A DNA stretch of 64,000 nucleotides from Pedobacter sp. (GCF_031119335.1 NZ_JAVHXT010000002.1:62001-126000), one strand, 5' to 3'; shown: positions 52,954-61,867, numbered from the stretch's first letter. The notes: generated from the sequence alone by a model not told the origin. Program-made: numbers and translations.

Positions 52954-53436
52954 TTAAGCCTTCATTTCATTTTGCAACACCAAGTACATTTCGTTAGGTC
53001 TTTGGGTACCTATGTAATACTTTAAGCCATCTCTATCCGTTAGCACCACAGCATCTCTTCCCGACGAGAAAAAGCGTACTGTACCATTTTTATGGAGATT
53101 ATAAACTGGGTTATTAAAGAAATACCTGCTATAGGTTTCTTTACGGATATCAACAACGTTATTTAAGTCTATCACTACTTTTTTGGTTGTCCATAAGCCA
53201 TCTATCACTACCCTTTTGTTTTCTATTACAGTTTTATACTGCACCAGAAACAATAAGGCAATAGAAACGCCAATGATACCAAAACCCACTACCAGAAATA
53301 GATCTACAGTATTGTCGCGGTCTCTCTCGTACACATAAACTGCGAAACAGAATGCCGCCATAATTAAGCGTATACAAATACGGATATAATCGCGACCGAT
53401 GTATTGTTTTTCGATATAGGTGTATCTGCCGTCCAT
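52954..53436 (-). CDS. Membrane protein with PH-like domain
   Basis: 160 residues. Two membrane helices (about 20-37 and 44-66), then a beta-rich C-terminus (TVIENKRVVIDGLWTTKKVVIDLNNVVDIRK...DAVVLTDRDGLKYYIGTQRP), the layout of bacterial PH-domain proteins. It starts at the base after the tilS stop (TAA ATG), so translation is coupled. Role unknown. Confidence 0.72.
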   Translation of the reverse strand: MDGRYTYIEKQYIGRDYIRICIRLIMAAFCFAVYVYERDRDNTVDLFLVVGFGIIGVSIALLFLVQYKTVIENKRVVIDGLWTTKKVVIDLNNVVDIRKETYSRYFFNNPVYNLHKNGTVRFFSSGRDAVVLTDRDGLKYYIGTQRPNEMYLVLQNEMKA

Positions 53437-54771
53437 TTATGATTTTGATAATTCGAATATAGCAACTTTTTTTGTTGTTGTAGCTACTTTGTACCTTTCG
53501 TCTTGTCGCATACCTACAACCCAAATGACTTCACCATTACCGTTGATTAACAGGGGCACCTTATTTTTCTGAGGCAAAGGCACTTTCTCATCGATAAAAA
53601 AATCGCTGAGCTTTTTAAAAGACTTCATGCCAAGCGGTTTAAATCTATCTCCGTCTTCCTTAAATCTCAATATCAACGGAAAAATGAGTGAATTAGCATC
53701 TACATAAGCATAATTCTTATCTGAAATAAAATTAATGCTTTCCGAAAACCTCAAAGACAAAGTTTGGATATCATCTATCGCCAAACTTCCCTCTCCATGT
53801 AAATACTTCAGCTCATTTTTTGAAGGTTTGTTTACATCAGAAATCAACAACCGATCCCTATTTATAGTAGCTCGATGGGTAGTGCTGTAAAAAGAAATGC
53901 CACTTTGTTTATCTAGCGAAAGCAAAATTTCATCAACTAATTTATCAGTGAAACTGAAAGGTTTTAACAATTCGTAAAGCAATAATTTTTGCGGATTTAA
54001 GGCATTAATATCCGCTAGCTCTAAAGCCACAAATCCATTTTCTTGCTTAACCATTCTTTCTCTGGTTTGCGCTACCACTTGTTGCACCAAAGTTTCGGTT
54101 TCCGCAAAGCGAAGCATGTTCTGCGAAAAAGTATCTTCCAAATTCGGGTTAATTTCCCGCAGGTGCGGCACCACGTTTAAACGGATGTTGTTACGGGCAT
54201 ATTTACTGCTCAAATTTGAGCTATCCTCTACAAATGGCAGGTTATTTTCTGCTATCAGATCATCTATTTGCTGACGCGATAAAAAAAGCAACGGTCTAAT
54301 GATACTGCCTCTTTTGGGTAAAATACCATGCAAACCGCTAATTCCTGTACCACGAACCAAATTGAGCAATACAGTTTCTATCGCATCGTTTTGATGTTGT
54401 GCTACGGCAATAGCCTGATAGTTGTGTTGCGAACGAATTTCCTCGAACCACTCATAACGTAACTGCCGAGCCGCCATTTGTGTAGAAACTCCGTGTTCTT
54501 TAGCAAAGGCTTTGGTGTCAAAGTGAACTACATGAAAAGGCACTTCCATTTCTTCGGCCAATAACTTCACGAAAGCTTGGTCACGCATTGCTTCATCAGC
54601 TCTTAAATTAAAGTTGCAATGTGCTATACTAAAATGAAAACCAGCGAGTTTAAATAGCTGTGCCATCAACACCGAGTCCTTACCGCCACTTACTGCTAGC
54701 AAAATATGGTCAGTCTCTGTAAAAAGCTGATACTTGGAAATGTAGTCGGTAAATTGCTGTAGTGGTAACAT
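53437..54771 (-). CDS. tilS: tRNA(Ile)-lysidine synthase
   Basis: 444 residues. PP-loop ATP site LLAVSGGKDSVLMAQLF near 25-41, AHCNFNLRADEA and GTGISGLHGI; C-terminal TilS domains follow (RFKEDGDRFKPLG, KKLSDFFIDEKVP). It changes C34 of tRNA(Ile2) to lysidine so that AUA is read correctly; essential. It is followed without a gap by the PH-like membrane protein. Confidence 0.97.
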   Translation of the reverse strand: MLPLQQFTDYISKYQLFTETDHILLAVSGGKDSVLMAQLFKLAGFHFSIAHCNFNLRADEAMRDQAFVKLLAEEMEVPFHVVHFDTKAFAKEHGVSTQMAARQLRYEWFEEIRSQHNYQAIAVAQHQNDAIETVLLNLVRGTGISGLHGILPKRGSIIRPLLFLSRQQIDDLIAENNLPFVEDSSNLSSKYARNNIRLNVVPHLREINPNLEDTFSQNMLRFAETETLVQQVVAQTRERMVKQENGFVALELADINALNPQKLLLYELLKPFSFTDKLVDEILLSLDKQSGISFYSTTHRATINRDRLLISDVNKPSKNELKYLHGEGSLAIDDIQTLSLRFSESINFISDKNYAYVDANSLIFPLILRFKEDGDRFKPLGMKSFKKLSDFFIDEKVPLPQKNKVPLLINGNGEVIWVVGMRQDERYKVATTTKKVAIFELSKS

Positions 54772-54782
54772 TATTCAAAAAT

Positions 54783-54893
54783 AGGAAGTAATTGTTGAAT
54801 TGCTAAATTGTTTGATTGTTCTGCGACTAACAACTACTAACTGTAAACTGCTAATTGAATACTATAAACTGCCAACTGTAAACTGAATCAAAA
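54783..54893. repeat. Degenerate tandem AATTG/AACTG stretch
   Basis: Same vocabulary as 16967-17097 (TTGAATTGCTAAATTGTTTG then ACTGTAAACTG units). It separates tilS from the OstA-like gene and ends just before that gene's promoter box. Confidence 0.6.
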
Positions 54894-54897
54894 ATTG

Positions 54898-54905
54898 TAA
54901 ATTTG
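54898..54905 (+). promoter_or_regulatory. -7 box next to the OstA-like start codon
   Basis: TAAATTTG matches TAnnTTTG exactly and ends 4 bp before the GTG at 54910. As with mrp, the transcript would begin at the start codon, with no room for a ribosome-binding site. Confidence 0.6.
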
Positions 54906-54909
54906 TACT

Positions 54910-57141
54910 GTGCAAAAGTTACGCCTTTTATTTCTTCTTTTAATCTGTCCATTCGCATTGCTTGCGCAGAACCGTACCCAAATAAAATTGGAGAGTGCAG
55001 ACAAAGCGGATATCGACGCTAAAAAATCTATTTCTTACCTAAGAAGACCTGTATTTAGCCATGAGGGCGCTATACTTAGATGCGATAGTGCGGTGCTATA
55101 TGTTGATAGAAATTATTTTGAAGCTTTTAGAAACGTACACATTAACCAAGGTGATACACTGAACATTTATTCAGATTTCTTGAACTACGATGGTAATGCC
55201 AAAAAAGCGCATTTAGATAAAAATGTGCGCTTGCTAGATAGAGAAAATACACTCACTACTAACGTTCTAGACTACGACATGGTAGCCAAAATTGGCACTT
55301 ATACTACTGGCGGGAAGCTTGTGAATAAAGATGCAACTATCACAAGTAAAGAAGGTTTTTACTTTTCGAATACCCGAGATGCTTACTTCAAAGTTAATGT
55401 TAATGTGGTAACTGCTGAAAAGACCACTATAACTTCGGAAGAAACTCTACGCTATAATACGGGCACCAATTGGACTTATTTTTACGGACCAACTCACATC
55501 AAAAACAAAGAAGATAAACTTTACACAGAGAATGGCACGTACAACACGAAAAGTGAAAATGCCATGTTCGGAAAAAAAAACCTATATACCAACGGCAGTA
55601 GGTCGTTAAAGGGAGATAGTTTGTATTACTATGGCAAAAGAGGTTATGGCAAAGCAGTTAAAAACATCCTTTTTAAGGACACCAAAGACCAAACCAACAT
55701 TTGGGGGCAACTTGGCGAGTACTACCGAGACGAAGAACGTATTGTAGTAACTCAAAAAGCCTACGTAGCCATTGGTACCAAAGACACCATTACCGTTAAC
55801 GAAAAAAGAATACCCGATACACTTTGGCTCGGTGCAGATACTTTGGAAAGCCAACGTTCTTTAGTAAAAGACCTGAGTTTGCTGAGCAGACCAGAAGTTA
55901 AAAAAGACAATGAAATTGGTGTAGAAGACGAGAAAGAGAAGGCAGAGAAGGAGAAGGAAAAAGCAGAAGCGAGAAAATTATTTCAGCAACAAAGTGAGGA
56001 ACTGAAAAACAAAAAGGTGCCAACCACAGCCCCAGATAGAAAACTAAGCAGAAAAGAGCGTAGAGAGCGTGAAGAATTGGAAAAAAATGGAGGAAAGCCA
56101 AAGGTAGAACCTCCGCCTACACTACCAGATAGCTTAACTCTCACTAAAAATAAACTACAGCAAGATAGCTTGTTAGCCGATAGCTTGTTAAAAACTGCCA
56201 CTGTTGTTGCCGATTCTACAAAGAAAACTGTAGACAAATCTACTAAAGCTATAGTAGCAAAAGCTAAGCAAAACACAAAATCAACTGCTGCAACTACAAC
56301 TGCTGCTAAAAATGCGGCAAGCACAGCGATAAAAACTTTAGCTAAAGATACAGTAGTTACCAACCCCGCTGATACGGTAAGAGCTCGTGTAATTAAAGCT
56401 TTTCATAATGTGAGGGTGTACAAAGCCAATATGCAGGCAAAAGCAGATTCGCTGTTTTATACCTCTGCAGACTCAACCTTGCGCTGGTACAATAACCCCA
56501 TTCTTTGGTCTAACGGCACACAACAAACTGGTGATACCATTAACGTTTTCTTCAAAAACAGTAAAATCCACAATTTCCAAGTGTTACAGAACGGATTTTT
56601 GGTGAACGTAGAAGGCGATTCTACCAAGTTTAACCAAGTGAAGGGAAAAGTCATCACTGGCTTTTTTGTAGAAGGAGAACTCCGTAATATGTATGTTGAT
56701 GGTAATGCAGAAAGTATTTACTACAGTAAAAACAACAAAGGCGAGTACGATAACGTAAACCAAACGGTAAGCAGTAGGCTACGTTTTAAGTTTGCCGACA
56801 AGGAACTTACCCACATTGTAACTGTACGTGAAGTAGAAGGCGCTGTAGATCCTTTGGATAAACTTACCAAAGAAGCATTGTTAACGGGCTTTATTTGGAA
56901 GCCAGAACTACGCCCAACCAGCAAAGCTGATATCATTAAAGGTGTACCTATAAAACCGAAGCCTAAAGCCACTGCAGCTAAGCCAACGGCAAAAAATAAT
57001 ATCAAAGCAAAAACAACCAACACTGCTAAAACGCCAATTAAGCCTGCCGTAAAAGAAGTTGTAATACCTTTGCCTAAACCCGAAGAACTTCCAAAGTTAA
57101 TACCAAAAGTTGCAATTGATAGCCTAATTAAAAAGCAATAA
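54910..57141 (+). CDS. OstA/LptA-like LPS-transport protein, exported
   Basis: 743 residues, GTG start, signal peptide about 1-20. OstA-type beta repeats in the first part (ISYLRRPVFSHEGAILRCDSAVLY, LNIYSDFLNYDGNAKKAHLDKNVRL, about 35-330), then a Lys/Glu- and Ala/Thr-rich linker (about 330-490), more OstA-like strands (about 490-660) and a Lys/Pro tail. No barrel follows, so it is a periplasmic bridge-like protein rather than LptD. It probably helps move lipopolysaccharide to the outer membrane. Confidence 0.85.
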   Translation: MQKLRLLFLLLICPFALLAQNRTQIKLESADKADIDAKKSISYLRRPVFSHEGAILRCDSAVLYVDRNYFEAFRNVHINQGDTLNIYSDFLNYDGNAKKAHLDKNVRLLDRENTLTTNVLDYDMVAKIGTYTTGGKLVNKDATITSKEGFYFSNTRDAYFKVNVNVVTAEKTTITSEETLRYNTGTNWTYFYGPTHIKNKEDKLYTENGTYNTKSENAMFGKKNLYTNGSRSLKGDSLYYYGKRGYGKAVKNILFKDTKDQTNIWGQLGEYYRDEERIVVTQKAYVAIGTKDTITVNEKRIPDTLWLGADTLESQRSLVKDLSLLSRPEVKKDNEIGVEDEKEKAEKEKEKAEARKLFQQQSEELKNKKVPTTAPDRKLSRKERREREELEKNGGKPKVEPPPTLPDSLTLTKNKLQQDSLLADSLLKTATVVADSTKKTVDKSTKAIVAKAKQNTKSTAATTTAAKNAASTAIKTLAKDTVVTNPADTVRARVIKAFHNVRVYKANMQAKADSLFYTSADSTLRWYNNPILWSNGTQQTGDTINVFFKNSKIHNFQVLQNGFLVNVEGDSTKFNQVKGKVITGFFVEGELRNMYVDGNAESIYYSKNNKGEYDNVNQTVSSRLRFKFADKELTHIVTVREVEGAVDPLDKLTKEALLTGFIWKPELRPTSKADIIKGVPIKPKPKATAAKPTAKNNIKAKTTNTAKTPIKPAVKEVVIPLPKPEELPKLIPKVAIDSLIKKQ

Positions 57142-57180
57142 AACACAAAAGCTCCGATCTACAATCGAAGCTTTTGTGTT
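57142..57180. terminator. Terminator-like hairpin after the OstA-like gene
   Basis: AACACAAAAGCT (57142-57153) pairs exactly with AGCTTTTGTGTT (57169-57180); the inner part pairs further. No T-run follows, so strength is uncertain. Confidence 0.75.
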
Positions 57181-57217
57181 AAAATCATTCGAATAAACTC
57201 AGTTTAATGTACGTTTA

Positions 57218-57307
57218 AACACCCCGCCCGTTGGGCACCCCTCTGAAAGAGGGGAAAACAAGTCGCCATTCCGCTCTTTTAGAGGGGTGGTCGAAGACCG
57301 GGGTGTT
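57218..57307. repeat. CCCC/GGGG palindromic element
   Basis: AACACCCCG (57218-57226) is mirrored by CGGGGTGTT (57299-57307). Inside, CCCCTCTGAAAGAGGGG and CTCTTTTAGAGGGG fold further. It lies between the convergent OstA-like and oxygenase genes. Confidence 0.75.
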
Positions 57308-57348
57308 AATTGCTGTAAAAACAACTAATAATCGACCTCAAGCTAAAA

Positions 57349-58311
57349 CTACATCTTCAACCCAATCTCTCTCAAACGCTCATCTAAATATTCTCCCGCA
57401 GTCATATCAGTATAAGCTTTTGGATGCGCTGCATCGATACAAGAATCCAGACTAGCTAAACTCATATTGCTACGCGGATGCAAGAAAAAAGGCACCGAAA
57501 AACGCGAAGTCTTCATCAATTCTCGAGGCGGATTTACTACTCTGTGCGTAGTAGAACGCAGTTTATTGTTAGTTAAACGTTGCAACATATCACCCACGTT
57601 TACCACAATATCAGTATGATGTGCTTTAATTGGCAACCACTCATTGCTGCGGGTTAAAACTTCTAAACCATCGGCACTAGCACCAATCAACAAGGTAATT
57701 AAGTTAATATCTTCATGCGCACCCGCACGTACCGCATCAGGCGCAATAGAGTCTGGATCCTCAATTGGGAAGTAGTGGATACCTCTCAAGATTGAGTTTC
57801 CGTTATGTACATGTTCGTCAAAATAATCAATTGGAAGTTCTAAATACGTGGCAATAGCCCTCAATAAATGCTTACCATTCTCTTCTAATTTCTGGTAAAT
57901 CTCTCTAGTTACCGTATTAAACTCTGGCAACTCTTCTACCACCTCATTTTCCGGATATTCATTTTTAATCGAATCTCCATCAGTAACCGTCTGCCCAATT
58001 TGCCAAAACTCCTTCAAATCGGCAGTTTTTGCACCCTTAGCAGTTTCCTTACCAGCACTCGTATAGCCACGCTGTCCAGCCAATTCAACTTTTTCGTACT
58101 TACGTTTAGTTTCAACTGGCAACGCAAATAAGTCTTTAATGTTTTTATAGAGTTTATCTATCAGCTCCTGACTAACGCCATGATTAGTAATCGTTACAAA
58201 ACCCGAATCGTTAAAAGCTTTACCCAACTCATCAGAAAATTTCTTACGTTGCTCTTCAGTTCCGTTCACGTAGGTGTTTAAGTCTAAACACGGAATATAA
58301 GGTGTTGACAT
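57349..58311 (-). CDS. 2-oxoglutarate/Fe(II)-dependent oxygenase, IPNS-like
   Basis: 320 residues from MSTPYIPCLDLNTY (the in-frame codon at 58332 is TTG). N-terminal DIOX_N region with FNDSGFVTITNHGVS. Iron ligands His199 and Asp201 (GAHEDIN) and His256 (TTHRVVNPP); 2-oxoglutarate Arg270 and Ser272 (SRFSVPFF). The length and order match isopenicillin N synthase-like and ethylene-forming-type oxygenases. Substrate unknown; no pathway genes near. Confidence 0.93.
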   Translation of the reverse strand: MSTPYIPCLDLNTYVNGTEEQRKKFSDELGKAFNDSGFVTITNHGVSQELIDKLYKNIKDLFALPVETKRKYEKVELAGQRGYTSAGKETAKGAKTADLKEFWQIGQTVTDGDSIKNEYPENEVVEELPEFNTVTREIYQKLEENGKHLLRAIATYLELPIDYFDEHVHNGNSILRGIHYFPIEDPDSIAPDAVRAGAHEDINLITLLIGASADGLEVLTRSNEWLPIKAHHTDIVVNVGDMLQRLTNNKLRSTTHRVVNPPRELMKTSRFSVPFFLHPRSNMSLASLDSCIDAAHPKAYTDMTAGEYLDERLREIGLKM

Positions 58312-58874
58312 ATCGTTTATTTTAATGTTCAAGTTAAATTTAGAAAAGATATGTTAACAAACCTCATTTACCTTAAAAATATCATCATAAAAAATTAAAA
58401 ATCAATTATTTAAGTTATTAACACATCGAAACAAACATTAAATTATGTGGATAACGGATGGTGTTTAAAATTTGAAGCGCAATTGCAGTGACGATATTTT
58501 CCGCTAGTCCCGCTTTCAGTTCAATCTTTTTTGTAGCGCTGTCATGCTGAGCCTGTCGAAGGATAATTATGGCAAAAATGCTTCGACAGGCTCAGCATGA
58601 CAGCGAACGGATGGAGGCGCTCCAAAAAAGTATTTCCCTTCAATCGGGGGCTATAGCACAAAAAACAGTGCATGGCACAACCATTATTAAGCCGCATGTC
58701 ATTTTATCACTAGCTAAAACTATTGCAATGGCTTTTACGTATCTTTATTAGCGAGTAAAACCAGCTCGTTATTGCGAGGCACGAAGCAATCTTAAAGCAA
58801 ATTTCATTTATAACCATACTGGAGATTGTTTCATGCCTTCAATGAGGGTAAACTGTATAAAATAACACTATAAA
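58312..58874. other. Divergent intergenic gap with repeats
   Basis: About 560 bp between divergent genes. Holds a CTAGTCCCGCTTTCAGTTC word (58504-58522, cf. 7045-7062 and 63403-63418), the perfect 25-bp hairpin at 58537-58605, and a degenerate inverted pair GCGAGGCACGAAGCAATC / GATTGTTTCATGCC (about 58774-58836). No gene is supported; a 60-codon frame at 58569 overlaps the hairpin and is not credible. Confidence 0.55.
58537..58605. repeat. Perfect 25-bp hairpin, GTCATGCTGAG family
   Basis: The arms at 58537-58561 and 58581-58605 are exact reverse complements with a 19-nt loop. The core words are TGTCATGCTGAGCCTGTCG and its mirror. It stands between divergent genes, so it is not a terminator. 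A diverged copy is at 60721-60775. Confidence 0.9.
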
Positions 58875-59474
58875 ATGAAAAGGTTAATTATGACATCCTT
58901 AATTCTCTTCTCTATACTTGGCGCCGATGCGCAAAAACCTAAACTCGAAAAAGCAACTTTTGGTATGGGCTGCTTTTGGTGCACCGAAGCTGTTTTTCAA
59001 CGTTTAAATGGCGTGAGCAATGTACGCTCAGGCTACGAAGGTGGGCATTTGCCCAACCCAACCTACGAAGATATTTGCACCGGAACGACCAACCACGCAG
59101 AGGTAATTGAAATGCAGTACGATCCAACAAAAATTAGCTACGAAGAATTGCTAGAAATTTTCTGGAAACTGCATGACCCAACTACGCTGAACAGACAAGG
59201 TGCCGATGTTGGTACACAATATCGTTCGGTAATTTTTTACCACAACGAGCAACAAAAAGCTACTGCAGAGAAATATAAAGCCTTGCTTAACAAAGAAAAT
59301 GCTTTTGGCAAACCTGTAGTAACGGCTATCGATAAGGCTCAAACTTTCTACGTAGCAGAAAGTTACCATCAAGATTACTACATCAAAAACGGACAAGCAC
59401 CTTACTGCAGAGCGGTTATACTCCCTAAAATGGACAAGCTAGAGAAACTGTTCAAATCGAAGATAAAGAACTAG
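58875..59474 (+). CDS. msrA: Peptide methionine-(S)-S-oxide reductase, exported
   Basis: 199 residues with a signal peptide (about 1-19). Catalytic Cys33 in GMGCFWC, with Cys36; the family blocks GGHLPNPTYEDICTGTTNHAEVI and LHDPTTLNRQGADVGTQYRS follow. A later Cys in APYCRAV may be the resolving one. It repairs oxidised methionine, here in the periplasm. AraC gene starts 9 bp later. Confidence 0.96.
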   Translation: MKRLIMTSLILFSILGADAQKPKLEKATFGMGCFWCTEAVFQRLNGVSNVRSGYEGGHLPNPTYEDICTGTTNHAEVIEMQYDPTKISYEELLEIFWKLHDPTTLNRQGADVGTQYRSVIFYHNEQQKATAEKYKALLNKENAFGKPVVTAIDKAQTFYVAESYHQDYYIKNGQAPYCRAVILPKMDKLEKLFKSKIKN

Positions 59475-59483
59475 TTTAAGCAA

Positions 59484-60245
59484 ATGCGCTTTGAAAAGAT
59501 TGCCCCTACCGAACGGTTAAAACCGTATGTTAAGTATTTTGCCATCTCAGAAAATGTAGAAGCTAATACTTACAAGGTGTTGCCATCAACAGGTTTAGTG
59601 ATAGGTTTTCAGTATCAGGGGCAACTTTCTACCATTACTAATTCGGGAGAAACAATATTAGCAAACGCTGGTATTAGCGGTGTTGCCGATACGTTCAAGA
59701 TTTTCAAAAACTCTGCTAACATCGGCACCATTCTCGTTTATTTTACCGAGGTTGGCTTGGCTTCATTTAGTACCTGCCCAGCAAATGAGCTATTTAACGA
59801 GAGTATCTCTCTTCATGAAATTTTCGACAAACACAAGATCAGTGAAACTGAAGAGAAACTCTATTTAGCCACTACAGATTACGGTCGCATTAAGGTGGTA
59901 GAGCAATTTATACTTTCGCAGTTAAAGGAAATAGTGCAAGACCAACTCATCGTTAATGCTGTAAAACTAATTTACCAGCACAAAGGCAATATCAAAATCA
60001 AAGAAATTAACGAACAGCTCTCCATTAGCCAAAGCCCGTTCGAAAAAAGGTTTAGGAAATTAGTGGGCGTTTCAGCAAAGAAGTTTTCATCCATTGTTAG
60101 GTTTAACAACGTACTTAGCGAATTAAATACCCAGAAATCTCTGGCACAAATTTGCTATGACAACAACTTTTTTGATCAATCTCATTTCATCAAAGATTTT
60201 AAACAACACACCGGAGATACTCCAGAAAGTTTTAAGCTTTTTTAG
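59484..60245 (+). CDS. AraC-family transcriptional regulator
   Basis: 253 residues. N-terminal part (about 1-150) like the DUF6597 cupin-like domain (FEKIAPTERLKPYVKYFAISE), C-terminal helix-turn-helix (about 165-250): KIKEINEQLSISQSPFEKRFRKLVGVSAKKF and NNFFDQSHFIKDFKQHTGDTPESF. It is 9 bp behind msrA and 74 bp before a DUF1398 gene that it may control. Confidence 0.9.
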   Translation: MRFEKIAPTERLKPYVKYFAISENVEANTYKVLPSTGLVIGFQYQGQLSTITNSGETILANAGISGVADTFKIFKNSANIGTILVYFTEVGLASFSTCPANELFNESISLHEIFDKHKISETEEKLYLATTDYGRIKVVEQFILSQLKEIVQDQLIVNAVKLIYQHKGNIKIKEINEQLSISQSPFEKRFRKLVGVSAKKFSSIVRFNNVLSELNTQKSLAQICYDNNFFDQSHFIKDFKQHTGDTPESFKLF

Positions 60246-60319
60246 AGAAAAACGATTTTTTACAATTACAAGTTCGCAATTCGTTCCATCTTTGCATTAA
60301 CAATTTAAAGCAAAGAAAA

Positions 60320-60709
60320 ATGTTTACAGTAGCACAAATAGAGCAAGCGCACGAGAAAGTAAAGTCTGGCGCAGATTTCCCAAAATACATTCAAGAAATT
60401 AAAGCGATGGGCGTTTTAGGTTTCGAAACTTGGGTAAAAGACAGCCACACCGAATATTTTGGCGCAGATGGTTACAAAACTTCGTCAGAACCGCAATACG
60501 AAAACCTTCCAATTGCAGATGAAGTAAACAAAGATGAGTTTGTAAAACAACTTAAAGCACACCAACAAGGGCAAACGGACTACTACACATTTTGTAAAGA
60601 TTGTGCGGTAAACGGCATAGAGAAATGGATAGTTGATTTAGACAAGATGACCTGCATTTATTATGATAAGGCAGACAACGAGTTAGTGGTGGAGCAAATT
60701 CCTGCTTAA
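60320..60709 (+). CDS. DUF1398 (YbcV-like) family protein
   Basis: 129 residues. Contains IKAMGVLGFETWVKDSHTEYFGADGYKTSSEPQYE in pieces typical of DUF1398, later VNGIEKWIVDLDKMTCIYYDKADNELV. Function unknown; often encoded beside AraC regulators. A near-consensus CATCTTTG lies about 26 bp upstream of the ATG, so it likely has its own promoter. Confidence 0.87.
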   Translation: MFTVAQIEQAHEKVKSGADFPKYIQEIKAMGVLGFETWVKDSHTEYFGADGYKTSSEPQYENLPIADEVNKDEFVKQLKAHQQGQTDYYTFCKDCAVNGIEKWIVDLDKMTCIYYDKADNELVVEQIPA

Positions 60710-60720
60710 CAGCAAACTTT

Positions 60721-60775
60721 GTCAGTGAGCTTGTCGAAGTCCAACTATCAAATATTTCGACAAGCTCAATATGAC
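60721..60775. repeat. GAGCTTGTCGAA hairpin repeat
   Basis: GTCAGTGAGCTTGTCGAA (60721-60738) is mirrored by TTCGACAAGCTCAATATGAC (60756-60775) with small differences. Diverged relative of the perfect hairpin at 58537-58605. Here it sits between convergent genes and could double as a terminator. Confidence 0.75.
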
Positions 60776-60787
60776 ACTACAATGTTA

Positions 60788-61744
60788 CTAAAATGCCAAT
60801 TTCAATCCTACGTTCATACCTAAACCACCAATGTTGATGTAAGATCTTAAATCATCACCCCTTCGGTTTTCATCGTAGTTCGCATTACCCGGCACATTCG
60901 AATTTCTGTCGATTTTTCTATGATAATCGGTATAACGTTGCGCTGTTGGCACATCATTTATCGTAATTGGCACTTGCGTTCCTAAAATTGTAGTTCCAGT
61001 ACCTTCAAATCTCCTAATTTCCTTTTCCTTACTACTTACCGATACGTTACGATACTCGATCTCACTGAAGAAACTTACTTTTGAGCCAATTGGAACACTG
61101 AAACCTGCAGCACCTAAAAAGCCAATGGTTGGCCTAGGCTCCACACGTTCTTCTCTAGTTAATTGTACCGCCCTTAACCCTGGGTCAATTTCGCTGGCTA
61201 TGGCTCCTGTTTGGTCATTAACAGTTGTTGTAATATCTAAATATCCGTAAACTGGCAATACCGCACCCACTTTTAAGTATGGTCTAAAGTTTTTAGAAGT
61301 AGGCACATGAAAAACCAAAGTTGGCGTTAAATCAATTGCCTTTACCTGCCCCTGCGAATGGATGGACAGTAGTGTAGCACCATTATTTTGGTTATATCCA
61401 GTTTGTCGAGCCATGGTTTGCTTATCGCTCTGGAAATAATTCACTCCCATCTCAAGTGCCACCACCGGACTAAATCTAAATCCGCCAGTTACACCAGCTC
61501 TCCAACCTTGCCCAAAAGATCCCGTAATCGCTTCCTCAGATACAAAAGTTTGATTACCATTCAGCGGATTGATATTAAATACCCTGTCTCTCGGTTGTAA
61601 TTCGCCCACATTTGGGAACTCAACCGGCATAACTTTTAAGAAATAACTTCCTGTAGGTTTCAAATAAAAACCCCTCACCTCTTGCGCCATCGCTCCTGCA
61701 ACCGCAGCAACCACCAAAACGGCAGATAATATTAATTTTTTCAT
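60788..61744 (-). CDS. Outer-membrane beta-barrel protein
   Basis: 318 residues from MKKLILSAVLVVAAV, a clear signal peptide ending in AMAQ; the longer start at 61771 adds a charged tail and is rejected. Alternating strands with aromatic girdle residues (WRAGVTGGFRFSPVVALEMGVNYF, RPYLKVGAVLPVYGYLDI, VSFFSEIEYRNVSVS) and a C-terminal LGMNVGLKLAF fit an OmpA-like/OmpW-size barrel. Function unknown. Confidence 0.88.
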   Translation of the reverse strand: MKKLILSAVLVVAAVAGAMAQEVRGFYLKPTGSYFLKVMPVEFPNVGELQPRDRVFNINPLNGNQTFVSEEAITGSFGQGWRAGVTGGFRFSPVVALEMGVNYFQSDKQTMARQTGYNQNNGATLLSIHSQGQVKAIDLTPTLVFHVPTSKNFRPYLKVGAVLPVYGYLDITTTVNDQTGAIASEIDPGLRAVQLTREERVEPRPTIGFLGAAGFSVPIGSKVSFFSEIEYRNVSVSSKEKEIRRFEGTGTTILGTQVPITINDVPTAQRYTDYHRKIDRNSNVPGNANYDENRRGDDLRSYINIGGLGMNVGLKLAF

Positions 61745-61867
61745 CGTCTCTAATTTTAATCTCATACTCATTGCTATTTCGCAAACACAACAAAAAGCTA
61801 TGCTCGCATAAAAACAACCTCATTTTATGCCAAATTGTTTGTCAGCTCATTTTATTTAGCTTTTTTA

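Noticed and set aside
57349-58311. Beta-lactam biosynthesis link between the IPNS-like oxygenase and the penicillin acylase or BlaI genes
   Set aside because: The genes are more than 50 kb apart, no ACV synthetase is present, and IPNS-like oxygenases have many unrelated substrates.
58569-58751. 60-codon plus-strand frame before msrA
   Set aside because: Its start lies within the loop of the perfect hairpin and its sequence continues the repeat; no ribosome-binding site or homologous look.
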